A stretch of 64,000 nt of DNA from an uncultured Muribaculaceae bacterium (lineage in GTDB: Bacteria; Bacteroidota; Bacteroidia; Bacteroidales; Muribaculaceae): NCBI GenBank assembly GCA_910588035.1, contig CAJUPY010000005.1, positions 1-64,000 of the forward strand, written 5' to 3'. Both the position numbers and the translations under genes were made by a program. The notes under the pieces are model-generated. The model did no database searches, was not told the origin of the DNA, and saw nothing but the letters and a program-made list of their open reading frames with translations. This document shows, piece after piece, positions 35,282-45,051 of this stretch; within the stretch, counting starts at the first letter, position 1, and every line of letters begins with the position of its first letter.

Positions 35282-36493
35282 ATGAAATTCAACAGACTGA
35301 TTCTCGCGCTGATTCTCGCGGCCACCTCGGCGGCCTCGGTCTTTGGCGATGACAACATAAAAGACAGCGAGTTCAACCCGATCACCACAGGTGTGACCTC
35401 GCTGAGCATCGCACCCGACGCCCGCGGTGCCTCCATGGGCGATATCGGTGCGGCTACCGAACCCGATGCCAACTCACAGTTCTGGAATCCCTCGAAATAT
35501 GCATTCGCCTACAGTTCGGGAGGCGTCTCACTCAGCTACACCCCATGGTTGCGCAAACTCGTCAACGACATCTTCCTGGCCAATGTGTCGGGCTACATGA
35601 AGCTCGGTTCACAAGACAACCAGGCAATCAGTGCCAACCTGCGCTACTTCTCGCTCGGAGAGGTGAACACCAGCGGTGTCAGCGGCGAGGAAGGACAGTC
35701 GCTCAACCCCTATGAAATGTCGATCGATGTCGGCTACTCAAGAAAACTGTCAGAGAAATTCTCGATGGGAGTCGTGTTCAGATACATCTACTCCGACCTC
35801 GGATTCTCAGAGTCATATGCCGGCGACCAGTCGACCGGAGCTTCGGCTTTCGCAGCCGACATCTCTGGATTCTACACGACATATCCGGTCATCGGACGCA
35901 ACGAGTGCCAATGGTCGTGGGGCTGGAACATCTCAAACATCGGTTCGAAAGTGAGCTACAACAACGGCGAGGATCCCGCGTTTCTGCCGACAAACCTGCG
36001 CCTCGGAACTACATTCACATTCCCTCTGGCCGACTACCACACCCTGGCCCTGTCGCTCGACCTGAACAAACTGCTCGTGCCGGTGCGTCCGCGCGAGAGC
36101 GACTTCGACTCAGAGACCGTCGAAGGGCAGACTGCCTATCTCGAAGCTCTTGAGAAATGGGAGAACATGTCGCCGATAACCGGAATCTTCAAATCGTTTA
36201 CCGACGCTCCCGGCGGCTTCAAGGAAGAATTGCGTGAGATATACTATTCGCTCGGAGCGGAATACAGCTACAACCAGCAGTTCTTTCTCAGAGCGGGATA
36301 CTACCACGAGAACAAGATGAAAGGCAACCGCCAGTATTTCGGCCTCGGAGCCGGCTTCGCGCTCAATGTGCTGCGCCTCGACGCCTCATACATGATCGCC
36401 ACCGCCCAGACATCGCCTCTCGACCAGACTCTGCGCTTCACACTGACCTTTGACATGGACGGTCTCAAGAACCTCTTCGGCCGCCGTCGCTGA
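35282..36493 (+). CDS. porV: T9SS outer-membrane protein PorV
   Basis: 403 residues. The signal peptide ends ASVFGD. The N-terminal signature ITTGVTSLSIAPDARGASMGDIGAATEPDANSQFWNPSKYAF (split motif: APDARGASMGD, then SQFWNPSKY) is typical of PorV/LptO; a FadL-like 14-strand barrel follows. PorV receives cargo from the T9SS translocon by binding its C-terminal domain and delivers it to the attachment complex. It is separated by 87 bases from rnhA and 16 from ispF. Its presence supports T9SS sorting of the tailed proteins in this window. Confidence 0.92.
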   Translation: MKFNRLILALILAATSAASVFGDDNIKDSEFNPITTGVTSLSIAPDARGASMGDIGAATEPDANSQFWNPSKYAFAYSSGGVSLSYTPWLRKLVNDIFLANVSGYMKLGSQDNQAISANLRYFSLGEVNTSGVSGEEGQSLNPYEMSIDVGYSRKLSEKFSMGVVFRYIYSDLGFSESYAGDQSTGASAFAADISGFYTTYPVIGRNECQWSWGWNISNIGSKVSYNNGEDPAFLPTNLRLGTTFTFPLADYHTLALSLDLNKLLVPVRPRESDFDSETVEGQTAYLEALEKWENMSPITGIFKSFTDAPGGFKEELREIYYSLGAEYSYNQQFFLRAGYYHENKMKGNRQYFGLGAGFALNVLRLDASYMIATAQTSPLDQTLRFTLTFDMDGLKNLFGRRR

Positions 36494-36509
36494 CAAACAT
36501 AAAAACGCC

Positions 36510-36986
36510 ATGATCAGAATCGGAAACGGATTTGACGTCCACCGTCTCGTTGAAGGCCGCAGGTGCATCATCTGCGGCGTCGATATTCCCCACGACAAAG
36601 GATTGCTCGGCCACAGCGATGCCGACGTCGCGCTCCACGCCTTGTGCGACGCCCTGCTGGGTGCAGCCGCCTTGGGCGACATCGGCTACCACTTCCCGGA
36701 CACCGACAGCCGTTTCAAGGGAGCCGATTCACGGATGTTGCTCCGCCAGACCGTGGAAATCGTCAGACGCAAAGGCTACAGGCCGGTCAACGTCGACGTC
36801 ACGATCATCGCGCAAGAACCCAAAATGCTCCCGCACATAGCCCTGATGAGAAAGAACATAGCCGAAGATCTCGGCATCGAAACCGACTTCGTCTCCGTGA
36901 AAGCCACCACAACCGAACGTCTCGGTTTCACAGGCCGCGCAGAGGGCATCGCCGCTCAGGCTTCTGCACTTATCGAATCGTTGTAA
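36510..36986 (+). CDS. ispF: 2-C-methyl-D-erythritol 2,4-cyclodiphosphate synthase
   Basis: 158 residues from the ATG at 36510; the frame extends upstream into porV, but 36510 gives the family N-terminus IRIGNGFDVHRL. Zinc ligands are in DVHRL and the later His of GHSDADVALHAL; the C-terminal TTTERLGFTGRAEGIAAQA binds the nucleotide. Fifth step of the MEP isoprenoid route. It is probably co-transcribed with porV. Confidence 0.95.
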   Translation: MIRIGNGFDVHRLVEGRRCIICGVDIPHDKGLLGHSDADVALHALCDALLGAAALGDIGYHFPDTDSRFKGADSRMLLRQTVEIVRRKGYRPVNVDVTIIAQEPKMLPHIALMRKNIAEDLGIETDFVSVKATTTERLGFTGRAEGIAAQASALIESL

Positions 36987-37018
36987 AGTCTGAATTTTTG
37001 TAAATAAAACTTAAACCG

Positions 37019-37050
37019 ATTGATTTTACAAGGCGCATTGTCTAAATTTG
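37019..37050 (+). promoter_or_regulatory. Promoter of the GHL10 gene
   Basis: ATTG (37019-37022; one mismatch to TTTG), 20 bases, TAAATTTG (37043-37050). An in-frame TTG at 37048 falls inside it and is not the start. Confidence 0.6.
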
Positions 37051-37098
37051 CACCCTGTAATTCCTTGTCTATATAAACCATTGATATATCATCTGAAC

Positions 37099-39828
37099 AT
37101 GAACATTAGTTTACGCCGCACCTTTCTGGCGGCACTTTCAGCCCTGATCGGCATCTCATCGCTCATTGCAGCGGAGCAGCCCGTCAAACGCGAGATGAGA
37201 AGCGCGTGGGTAGCTACCGTATGGCGCATCGACTGGCCCGACAACCTGATTTCACAGACAGGCAACGAGTCTCAGATCAACGCCCAGAAAAAGTCTATGA
37301 CAAAGATGCTCGACTCACTTCAGGTCAACAATTTCAATGCTATCAATTTCCAGATCAGAACCGAATGTGACGCTTTCTACAAGTCAAGCTTCGAGCCCTG
37401 GTCGGCCTATCTTGTCACCGAACGTGGCATGGATCCGGGCTGGGACCCCCTGGAATGGGTCGTCTCTGAGTGCCACAACCGCGGCATGGAGTGCCACGCG
37501 TGGATCAACCCCTACCGCTTCGAATCGGTGTCAAACAAATATGACGGCACTCCGCAGAACTACCGCGAGGAACACCCCGACTGGGTGATGGACTACAACA
37601 ACGCCGCGATTCTCAATCCGGGAAAACAGGAAGTCATCGACCGCATCGTCGAGGTCATACGCGAAGTGGTCAGAAACTATGACGTCGACGGAATTCTTTT
37701 CGACGACTACTTCTATCTCGGCGGAACACCGATGTCGGCCGACGCCGATCTCTATGCCGCCTATAAGGATAACGGAGGCAAACTGTCACAGGCCGACTGG
37801 CGACGCGACAATGTCAACCGCATGGTCAAATCGGTCTACAACATGATCCAGACCGAAAAACCGTGGGTGCGGTTCGGAATCAGCCCCGCCGGAATTGCCG
37901 GAACGACTGTCGGACAGACCTCGAAGTATGGTCTGACTCCATGCCCCACAGGAAGCGACTGGCAATACAACTCGATTTTCTCAGAACCGCTCGCATGGCT
38001 CAACGACCGTTCACTCGACTACATCTCACCCCAGATCTACTGGACAATCGGCAACTCGACCGACTACGACGCAGCCACAAAATGGTGGAGCGAGGCCGCT
38101 GCCAAATTCAACCGCCACCTCTACGTCTCTCACTCGATCTCGTCGCTGACATCGGCAAGCAAAGCCGCCGCACAAGGTCTCTCGGGCATGGAGCTGAGCC
38201 TGCTCGACAGCGAGCCAGAACTCAGACCGATGGCATCGGGACCCAACGCCGAGTCATTCTCTGAATACTCCAACGAGGTCAGACTAAACCGTCAGTATTC
38301 GCTCGACGGCAACCCCGGCTCAATATTCTATTCAGTGAAATACCTCTACCGCACATCGCCACTGTTTGCCCACCACCTGCGCAAGACCGTCTTCACCACC
38401 CCGGCCCTGGTTCCCGCCGTGACCTACAAGCCCGGAAACAACCCCGGTGTGGTCAAAGATGTCAAGATCACAGACGGAAAACTGACATGGAGCGGATATG
38501 ACAACGTACGCTACACAGTCTACGCTGTCCCGACCTCTGTCCCGACCCAGAATTTCGACCGCGAGGCTGAATATCTGCTCGGTGTAAGCTACGGAACCTC
38601 CTTCACCATTCCGGCAAACCGTCTCCACGGCTACAACCACGCCGTCTGCGTGCTCGACCGATATGGCAACGAATACATGCCCGTCTTCTCGGGCATCGCC
38701 ACAAAACCGCTCGGAGTGCCCTCGCTGACATATCCGGCCGACGGCGAATCGCTCGAAGCCCCGTTCTCGTTCACATGGTCGGCCGTTGACAACGCCGGCG
38801 CATACAGCGTCGAGATCGCTTCCGACAAAAACTTCACGAACATGCTCTCGACCTCCCAGGTCTACGGAACATCTATGTCGACCGAACTGATCGAGGGTCT
38901 CATGCTCGACACTCCTCTCTACTGGCGCGTAAGAGCCATGGGCAACGGATATGTCGACGGAATCTCGGCCGTACGCTCGTTCACCGCCTCTCAGTTGCTC
39001 ATAACCTCTCCCGCCGACAACGCAACAGGCGTTTCCGTGACTCCCAAAATCACCTGGAACGTTCCGGGACGCAACGTGACTGTCGAGATCAGCGCAAACA
39101 GCGATGACTTCAGCCGTCCGGCATACTCCGGCAAAGGTTCACGCGGAACCCACGTCGTCGCGGCCTATTCGCTCGTCGGCGGAATGAAGTATCACGCACG
39201 CCTCGCCCATGTCAAAGACGGAGTCGACCGCGTCACCCCGATCGTCACATTCACCACCGCGACCGTCAACCCGACAGTGCCGGAAGTCACATATCCCATC
39301 GATGGCAAGACCTTCTATGCCGACGAGACGATGACCGTCTCGAAAGTGTCGGGTGCCTCGAAAGTCAGATTCGAGATCGCCGCCTCGACCTCGTTCCCCT
39401 CCCGCTCTATCTTCACCCAGGAGTCGGGGCTCGGAACATGGAACACCCCAGAATTCTCTTCGCTCAAGGTCGCAAGCAAAGCACTCGAGGCTGGCAAGAC
39501 CTACTATTTCAGAACCCGTGCCTCTTATTTCAATGAAGAGGGCGCGAGTGTCAACACCCCCTACTCTCCCGTCGTCGCGGCAGTTTATGGCGGCCCATCG
39601 GCCGGAATCGACGACATCACCGGCAACGGCGAACCCGCTATCGCCGACGGAATGCTCGATCTCGGCAACTCGACCGCCGACGTCGAGGTCTACACCGTCA
39701 CCGGAGCATTGTCGATGCGCCAGACTGGCGTGACCGGCCAGGTCAACCTGACAACCCTCCCCACCGGAGCATACATCGTCAAGGTCTCGCTCGAAGACCG
39801 GAGCCTGACATTGAAATATGTGAAATAA
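37099..39828 (+). CDS. GHL10 (DUF187) glycosidase-like protein with FnIII-type domains and T9SS tail
   Basis: 909 residues from the ATG at 37099. The signal peptide ends SLIAAE. The TIM-barrel GHL10 domain (~28-370) has KREMRSAWVATVWRIDWP, NAINFQIRTECDAFYKSSFEPWS, CHAWINPYRF and DVDGILFDDYFY. Two or three fibronectin-like domains (~400-830) with SLTYPADGE and ITSPADNATGVSVTPKITW come next, then a Por-type tail (VEVYTVTGALS ... TGAYIVKVSLEDR). The family contains enzymes acting on peptidoglycan-like or other glycans; the substrate here is unknown. Surface location is inferred. Confidence 0.85.
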   Translation: MNISLRRTFLAALSALIGISSLIAAEQPVKREMRSAWVATVWRIDWPDNLISQTGNESQINAQKKSMTKMLDSLQVNNFNAINFQIRTECDAFYKSSFEPWSAYLVTERGMDPGWDPLEWVVSECHNRGMECHAWINPYRFESVSNKYDGTPQNYREEHPDWVMDYNNAAILNPGKQEVIDRIVEVIREVVRNYDVDGILFDDYFYLGGTPMSADADLYAAYKDNGGKLSQADWRRDNVNRMVKSVYNMIQTEKPWVRFGISPAGIAGTTVGQTSKYGLTPCPTGSDWQYNSIFSEPLAWLNDRSLDYISPQIYWTIGNSTDYDAATKWWSEAAAKFNRHLYVSHSISSLTSASKAAAQGLSGMELSLLDSEPELRPMASGPNAESFSEYSNEVRLNRQYSLDGNPGSIFYSVKYLYRTSPLFAHHLRKTVFTTPALVPAVTYKPGNNPGVVKDVKITDGKLTWSGYDNVRYTVYAVPTSVPTQNFDREAEYLLGVSYGTSFTIPANRLHGYNHAVCVLDRYGNEYMPVFSGIATKPLGVPSLTYPADGESLEAPFSFTWSAVDNAGAYSVEIASDKNFTNMLSTSQVYGTSMSTELIEGLMLDTPLYWRVRAMGNGYVDGISAVRSFTASQLLITSPADNATGVSVTPKITWNVPGRNVTVEISANSDDFSRPAYSGKGSRGTHVVAAYSLVGGMKYHARLAHVKDGVDRVTPIVTFTTATVNPTVPEVTYPIDGKTFYADETMTVSKVSGASKVRFEIAASTSFPSRSIFTQESGLGTWNTPEFSSLKVASKALEAGKTYYFRTRASYFNEEGASVNTPYSPVVAAVYGGPSAGIDDITGNGEPAIADGMLDLGNSTADVEVYTVTGALSMRQTGVTGQVNLTTLPTGAYIVKVSLEDRSLTLKYVK

Positions 39829-39849
39829 CTTTTCGCTTCATAACAACAG

Positions 39850-39895
39850 AAAACCGGAGACCGCCGACTCTCGGCTGCCTCCGGTTTTTCTTTTT
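39850..39895. terminator. Bidirectional terminator between GHL10 and LRR genes
   Basis: AAAACCGGAG pairs with CTCCGGTTTT around an inner GCCGA/TCGGC helix, with T-runs usable on both strands. Confidence 0.85.
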
Positions 39896-39904
39896 TATGA
39901 AAAT

Positions 39905-41286
39905 TCAATAGACTTTCTTCTCCCCGTCGATTATATAAACCTGACCCCTGACCGGATTCACCACCCGACGGCCGGCGAGATCATAGACCTCACCTTTGCC
40001 CTCCGGGAGATTATCAATCTCGACCACGTCGATGCCGGAGGTAGGGAATTCGCTCAGCTCAAGTTCTTCAAACCCGTTGAAATTTTTCCACACGGGGTGA
40101 GTTTTGTAAGCCTGGAGCGAACCTTTCGGAACATAGAGTTTCGCGTTATATGTGCTTCTGTCAAACGGCGATTCACATTCGGGCGGAACCAACGCCTTGC
40201 AATAGATCGATTCGATCGATTTCCAACCCACACAGCTTTGTCCGCCAAGGAAGCTCACTGTCGACGGAAAGATAAACTTTTTCAATCCGGAGCAATAATT
40301 GAATGCAGAGGCCTTGATCGAATCGAGCCCCTCGGGCAAATCGATATATTCCAGACTGGAGCAGCCGGAAAATGCCTTGTCGTTGATCTTTTTCACCTTC
40401 ACGAGATTTCTGACCTCCTTAAGCTTCATGCATCCATACAGGAAACTCGCGGGAACCTCATGCATCTCCGACGAAAATGTGAATGTCTCCAAACCCTTGC
40501 AACCATAGAAATGCTGAGTGCCGATGAAGTTGTGACACGAATTTGGCAACGTCAGTTCTTTGAGTCCGTCGCAACCGGAGAACGCCCCCCCTCGACCGTG
40601 GTCAATCCCTCCTCGATAGTCAGAGATGTCAGTCGGTGGAGAAACATAAAAGCTCCGCGACCGATAGAACGCAACGACGACGGCAACACCAAATCGCCCG
40701 AAAGAGCCGAGTTCATGAACGCCCAACCACCTATGCGCTCAAGTTTGTCGGGGAAACGGTCTATTTTAATAGAACTATATGAAAATGCTTCATCATCTAT
40801 TACTTTCAGCGTCGAAGGCAAATCGGCCGTTTTAAGTGACCCCATATGAAAAAAAGCCCGTTTGCCGATCTCTGTCACTCCTTCGGGCAACATGATGTGT
40901 CGCAACACTCCACCACCTCTATACTCATAGTGATCATCGTGAATAGGCCAATATTGGTTGTATTGCTGGAAAAATGCGTTATCGGGCAGTTTACCGCCCT
41001 CAAATTGCGCCGACTGGAGATTCAATGCCGTCAACTGACCGTAAAAATGACCGCGCCACATCACGTCGAGATCATCTTCGCCAAGCGGCCCTTTGACAAT
41101 CAACGAGTCGAGGATTATCACTTTTGCCCCTAACTGCTTCCTCAATTCACCGGGCTGGGAAGTAACGTGTACTTCGTAATTGACATAGTCAGTTGCCGCA
41201 GGCTTGACCTGCCCACTTGCCGACATTACGCCGATCAACATAACAGCGGCCGAAAATAGCAGATAAGATGGGTGGAAATGTTTCAT
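39905..41286 (-). pseudogene. BspA-like leucine-rich-repeat surface protein, split by frameshift
   Basis: Two frames form one gene. The first (41286-40552) has a signal peptide ending SASGQ and LRR_5 repeats (LPEGVTEIGKRAF, LPSTLKVIDDEAF, RIGGWAF, LPSSLRSIGRGAF). The second (to 39905) continues with AFSGCDGLKELTLP, more repeats and a short sorting tail (GEVYDLAGRRV...GQVYIIDG). The break is at seven G (40585-40591 on this strand). One extra G would give TTVEGGAFSGC, which fits the repeat pattern exactly and makes about 460 residues. As written it stops after 244. BspA-like proteins bind host or microbial surfaces. Phase variation or a sequencing error could explain the break. Confidence 0.8.
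40585..40591 (-). repeat. G7 homopolymer at the frameshift
   Basis: Seven C on the plus strand, seven G in the coding strand of the LRR gene, exactly where its frame breaks. Eight G would restore the frame. Confidence 0.9.
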
Positions 41287-41917
41287 AAAAGAGAGATTTT
41301 AGTGAATAATTTTGGTTTATTGACGAAACGCGATTACATCAAGTGGCGCAATTTAATAAAATAATTTTAAATTGACATCATAATTATTAAATTATTTTAA
41401 TAATCAGGTATATTATTTTGAATTGCAATCATCTCATGCATAAAACCGCATGAAAACGCGGATATCAAGATTAGTTAATTTAACATTCAAATGTTAAAGT
41501 TAGGCTCTTCACAAAAATTTGACTAAAAAATGTCTCACAGATTAAAAATTTTTGACTTAATTTGTCGCAGAAAGCCGCCGTTCGTACAGGCGATTTCGCG
41601 GACCGGTATCCCCGGGTCTGACCATGAATTGAGAATAGTGTAGATTAAAGATCAAGCCAACGTACTTACATTCGTCTAACAGACAGACATTTAGACTTTA
41701 AACGCCCGACATCGTGCCGGCGTGGTCGCTATGTCGTGGCCGACATGCGTCAATCAGAAATCCCACTTTTTTCAAATCATCCCGGGCAGACTCCACGTCA
41801 GCTTGCCTGAGACACCATGTTTCAACTACCGCAGACCTATTGACCCTGAGAGAACTGCACGAAACCAACGAGTAATAGAGATTATAAATATTAACTTAAC
41901 ATTAAAAAACTCCTTGC
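41287..41917 (+). promoter_or_regulatory. 631-base intergenic region upstream of susC
   Basis: AT-rich from 41287 to 41570, then more GC-rich to 41800. TTTG occurs at 41518, 41551 and 41561, but no TAnnTTTG at proper spacing was found. It probably holds regulator sites and a long leader of the sus operon. No gene, no terminator and no regulator gene were seen in it. Confidence 0.35.
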
Positions 41918-44900
41918 ATGAAGAACATTTGTTTTCAAATGACACGGAAAGCGCTGATGGTTCTGGCACTAATGCTCAGCATCACATTTCCGGCTTTAGC
42001 GCAAACGATCACGGTCAACGGAACCGTTGTCGACTCAGAGGGTGAACCTCTGATGGGCGCGAGTGTCCTCGCTGAAGGAACAGCCGCCGGTGTCGCCACC
42101 GACCTCGACGGACAGTTCACAATCAACGTCGCCCCCAACGCCGTTCTGGTCGTTTCTTATGTCGGTTTCGACACCGAGCGCGTAAACGTCGATTCACGCA
42201 CAAACATCACGGTCGTTCTCAAAGAGAACTCGGTAATGCTTCAGGAAGTCGTGGCAATCGGCTATGGCGTCGTGAAGAAGTCTGACGCAACCGGCTCGGT
42301 CGCTGTAATCAAGCCCGACGAACTCGAGGCCGGCATCGCCACCTCGACCCAGGATCTCCTTGTCGGAGCGAGTCCCGGTGTCGTCGTCACCACCGACGGC
42401 GGTAACCCGACAGGCGGTGCCACAATCAGGGTGCGCGGCGGCTCATCGCTCGGCAACATCACCTCAAACGACCCGTTGATCGTCATCGACGGCGTGCCCC
42501 AGACCAACCAGGGTGTCAGCGGAACAAGCATGAACGCCCTGACCATGATCAACCCTTCAAGCATCGAGTCAATGACAATTCTCAAAGATGCGTCGGCAAC
42601 CGCGATCTATGGTTCCCGTGCCTCCAACGGTGTCATCATAATCACGACAAAGAAAGGCCAGAGCGGACGTCCGCAAGTCAACTTCTCGGCCAACTTCTCG
42701 GTCAACAACGCCCGCAAGACCCTCGACATGATGAACGGTCAGGAATTTGCATCGGTCGTACGAGAGAAACTCGGCGAGGCTACAGCCGCACAGCTCGGCT
42801 ATGACGGCGTCATCTACGACACCGACTGGCAGAAAGAGGTGCTCCGCACATCGTTCTCCCACGACTACAACCTCAGCATCGGCGGCCAGGCAGGCGTAGT
42901 CCCCTACCGCTTCAACGCAAGCTACATCAACAACCAGGGTATTCTCCGCACATCTGACATGGAACGCGCCACCCTCGGTTTCAACCTCTCGCCGAAATTC
43001 TTCAACGGAAAACTCTCGGTCAACGCCAACGCCCAGGGCACTTATGTGCGCACCGGAAACGGTGACACCGGCGCGGTCGGCGGCGCAGTCTCCTTCGACC
43101 CGACAAAACCGGTCAAGAACAACATTCCGATTCAAGGCAACACAGGCCTCTATCTCTACAACGGATTCTACAACTACGCTCCCGGCGGATTCAACGACCG
43201 AAACTCGACCATCAACCCCGTGCAGGTTCTTGAAGATGTCAACAGCCGCAACGAGACATGGTCTTCGACAGGCAACCTGCAGCTCGACTACGCGCTCCAC
43301 TTCCTGCCCGAACTCCACTTCAACCTCAACCTCGGTTATCAGGTGTCGGAAAACAACGCACGCAGCCTGACCGCGGCCAACTCGCTCCAGAACTGGCGCA
43401 ACTCAGCCCTGTTGGCAAACAATGCCGCCGGTGCCGAGACCCTCTACCGCTGGCATGAGGTTCAGCGAAACACCCTGCTCGACTTCTATGCCAACTACCG
43501 CAAAGACTTCGAGGCGATCAAATCAAACCTCGATGTGATGGCCGGTTACTCATGGCAGCGTTTCAGCTATTTCGGCCACTCAAACACCTTTGTCAACTCG
43601 ACAGGTTTCGTCGATGCCGCCGGAAACAACGCGATGAGCTACAACAACGGTGTCTATTACATGGACCACAACACAGTCAACTCGATCGGCCAGGCCGTCG
43701 GTAACGGAAAAGTATCGCAATGGGCCGCTCCCGTTCAGTTGATCTCGTTCTTCGGCCGCTTGAACTACACCTTCGACGACACCTATCTTCTGACTTTCAC
43801 CCTTCGCGACGACGCCTCGTCACGCTTCTCGAAAGACAGCCGCTGGGGTCTCTTCCCCTCGCTCGCCCTCGGTTGGAAGATCATCAACATGGACTTCATG
43901 GAGAACGCACGCGACGTGATGAACGACTTCAAGCTCCGTCTCGGATGGGGTGAGACAGGTCAGCAGGAAATCGGAAGCTACTTCCCCTATCTGCCGATCT
44001 ACACCATTTCGTCAAACAACAACTTCATGTATCCCGGATATCTCAATCCCGGCTGGATCAATCCTCTCTACCCGCAGCCCTACGACAACAAGATCACCTG
44101 GGAGACAACAACAACATGGAACGTCGGCTTTGACCTCGCCTTCCTCAACAACCGCATCACAGCCAACATCGACTGGTATCTCCGCGACACGCGCGACATG
44201 CTCGCACGCACTCCCGCACGCGGCCAGCAGACCTCTGACTACCTGACCACAAACATCGGCAAACTCCGAAACTACGGTATCGAGTTCAACATCGGCGCGA
44301 AACCGGTCGTCACGAAAGACCTCACATGGTCTACCGGATTCAACGTCGCCTGGAACCGCAACAAGATCGTCAGCCTCAACGACGGCAAACCGATGGAGGC
44401 TCGCGACGTGCCCGGAAAAATCGGAACCCACCTGCAGTGGTTCATGGAGGGAGAGCCCGCCTACACCTACCGCGTCTACCAGCAGGTCTACGACGCATCG
44501 GGCAACCCCGTCGAAGGCCAGTATGTCGACCAGAACGCCGACGGAAAGATCGACGACAACGACCTGATCAACTTCCACTCTCCCGAACCCAAGGTCACAC
44601 TGTCGTGGAACAACACCGTCAACTACAAGAAATGGGACTTCGGCATCAACCTGCGCGCCAACATCGGCAACTATGTCTACAACGCGCCGCGCTACAACCG
44701 AACCAACCTGTCGACCGTCGACCAGTATGGTCTGAACAACCTGATGCGCGACGAATTCCTCTTCAGCCAGACCGACGGCAACCTCGTCTTGAGCGACTAC
44801 TTCGTCGAGAACGCATCGTTCATTCGCTGCGACAACATCACTGTCGGATACACCTTTGACAACCTGCTCAACAACGCCCTGCGTCTGCGTCTGTTCGGCG

Positions 44901-45025
44901 CATGCCAGAACCCGTTTGTCATCACAAAATACAAAGGCATCGACCCCGAGGTTTTCGACGGCTGTGACAACAACGTCTATCCGCGACCCGTCACCTACAC
45001 TATCGGTTTGATCGCCACATTCTAA
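41918..45025 (+). CDS. SusC-like TonB-dependent receptor
   Basis: 1035 residues. Signal peptide 1-29 (ending ALAQ). A carboxypeptidase-like domain (~32-110; GTVVDSEGEPLMGASV) precedes the SusC signature VVAIGYGVVKKSDATGSV, a plug (~115-235; GGSSLGNITSNDPLIVIDG) and a 22-strand barrel ending VTYTIGLIATF. It imports an oligosaccharide through the outer membrane with its SusD partner, the next gene. No carboxypeptidase-like STN domain, so no FecI/FecR-type signalling is expected. Confidence 0.95.
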   Translation: MKNICFQMTRKALMVLALMLSITFPALAQTITVNGTVVDSEGEPLMGASVLAEGTAAGVATDLDGQFTINVAPNAVLVVSYVGFDTERVNVDSRTNITVVLKENSVMLQEVVAIGYGVVKKSDATGSVAVIKPDELEAGIATSTQDLLVGASPGVVVTTDGGNPTGGATIRVRGGSSLGNITSNDPLIVIDGVPQTNQGVSGTSMNALTMINPSSIESMTILKDASATAIYGSRASNGVIIITTKKGQSGRPQVNFSANFSVNNARKTLDMMNGQEFASVVREKLGEATAAQLGYDGVIYDTDWQKEVLRTSFSHDYNLSIGGQAGVVPYRFNASYINNQGILRTSDMERATLGFNLSPKFFNGKLSVNANAQGTYVRTGNGDTGAVGGAVSFDPTKPVKNNIPIQGNTGLYLYNGFYNYAPGGFNDRNSTINPVQVLEDVNSRNETWSSTGNLQLDYALHFLPELHFNLNLGYQVSENNARSLTAANSLQNWRNSALLANNAAGAETLYRWHEVQRNTLLDFYANYRKDFEAIKSNLDVMAGYSWQRFSYFGHSNTFVNSTGFVDAAGNNAMSYNNGVYYMDHNTVNSIGQAVGNGKVSQWAAPVQLISFFGRLNYTFDDTYLLTFTLRDDASSRFSKDSRWGLFPSLALGWKIINMDFMENARDVMNDFKLRLGWGETGQQEIGSYFPYLPIYTISSNNNFMYPGYLNPGWINPLYPQPYDNKITWETTTTWNVGFDLAFLNNRITANIDWYLRDTRDMLARTPARGQQTSDYLTTNIGKLRNYGIEFNIGAKPVVTKDLTWSTGFNVAWNRNKIVSLNDGKPMEARDVPGKIGTHLQWFMEGEPAYTYRVYQQVYDASGNPVEGQYVDQNADGKIDDNDLINFHSPEPKVTLSWNNTVNYKKWDFGINLRANIGNYVYNAPRYNRTNLSTVDQYGLNNLMRDEFLFSQTDGNLVLSDYFVENASFIRCDNITVGYTFDNLLNNALRLRLFGACQNPFVITKYKGIDPEVFDGCDNNVYPRPVTYTIGLIATF

Positions 45026-45051
45026 TGTTAACACCAAACAGAATTTTCGAC

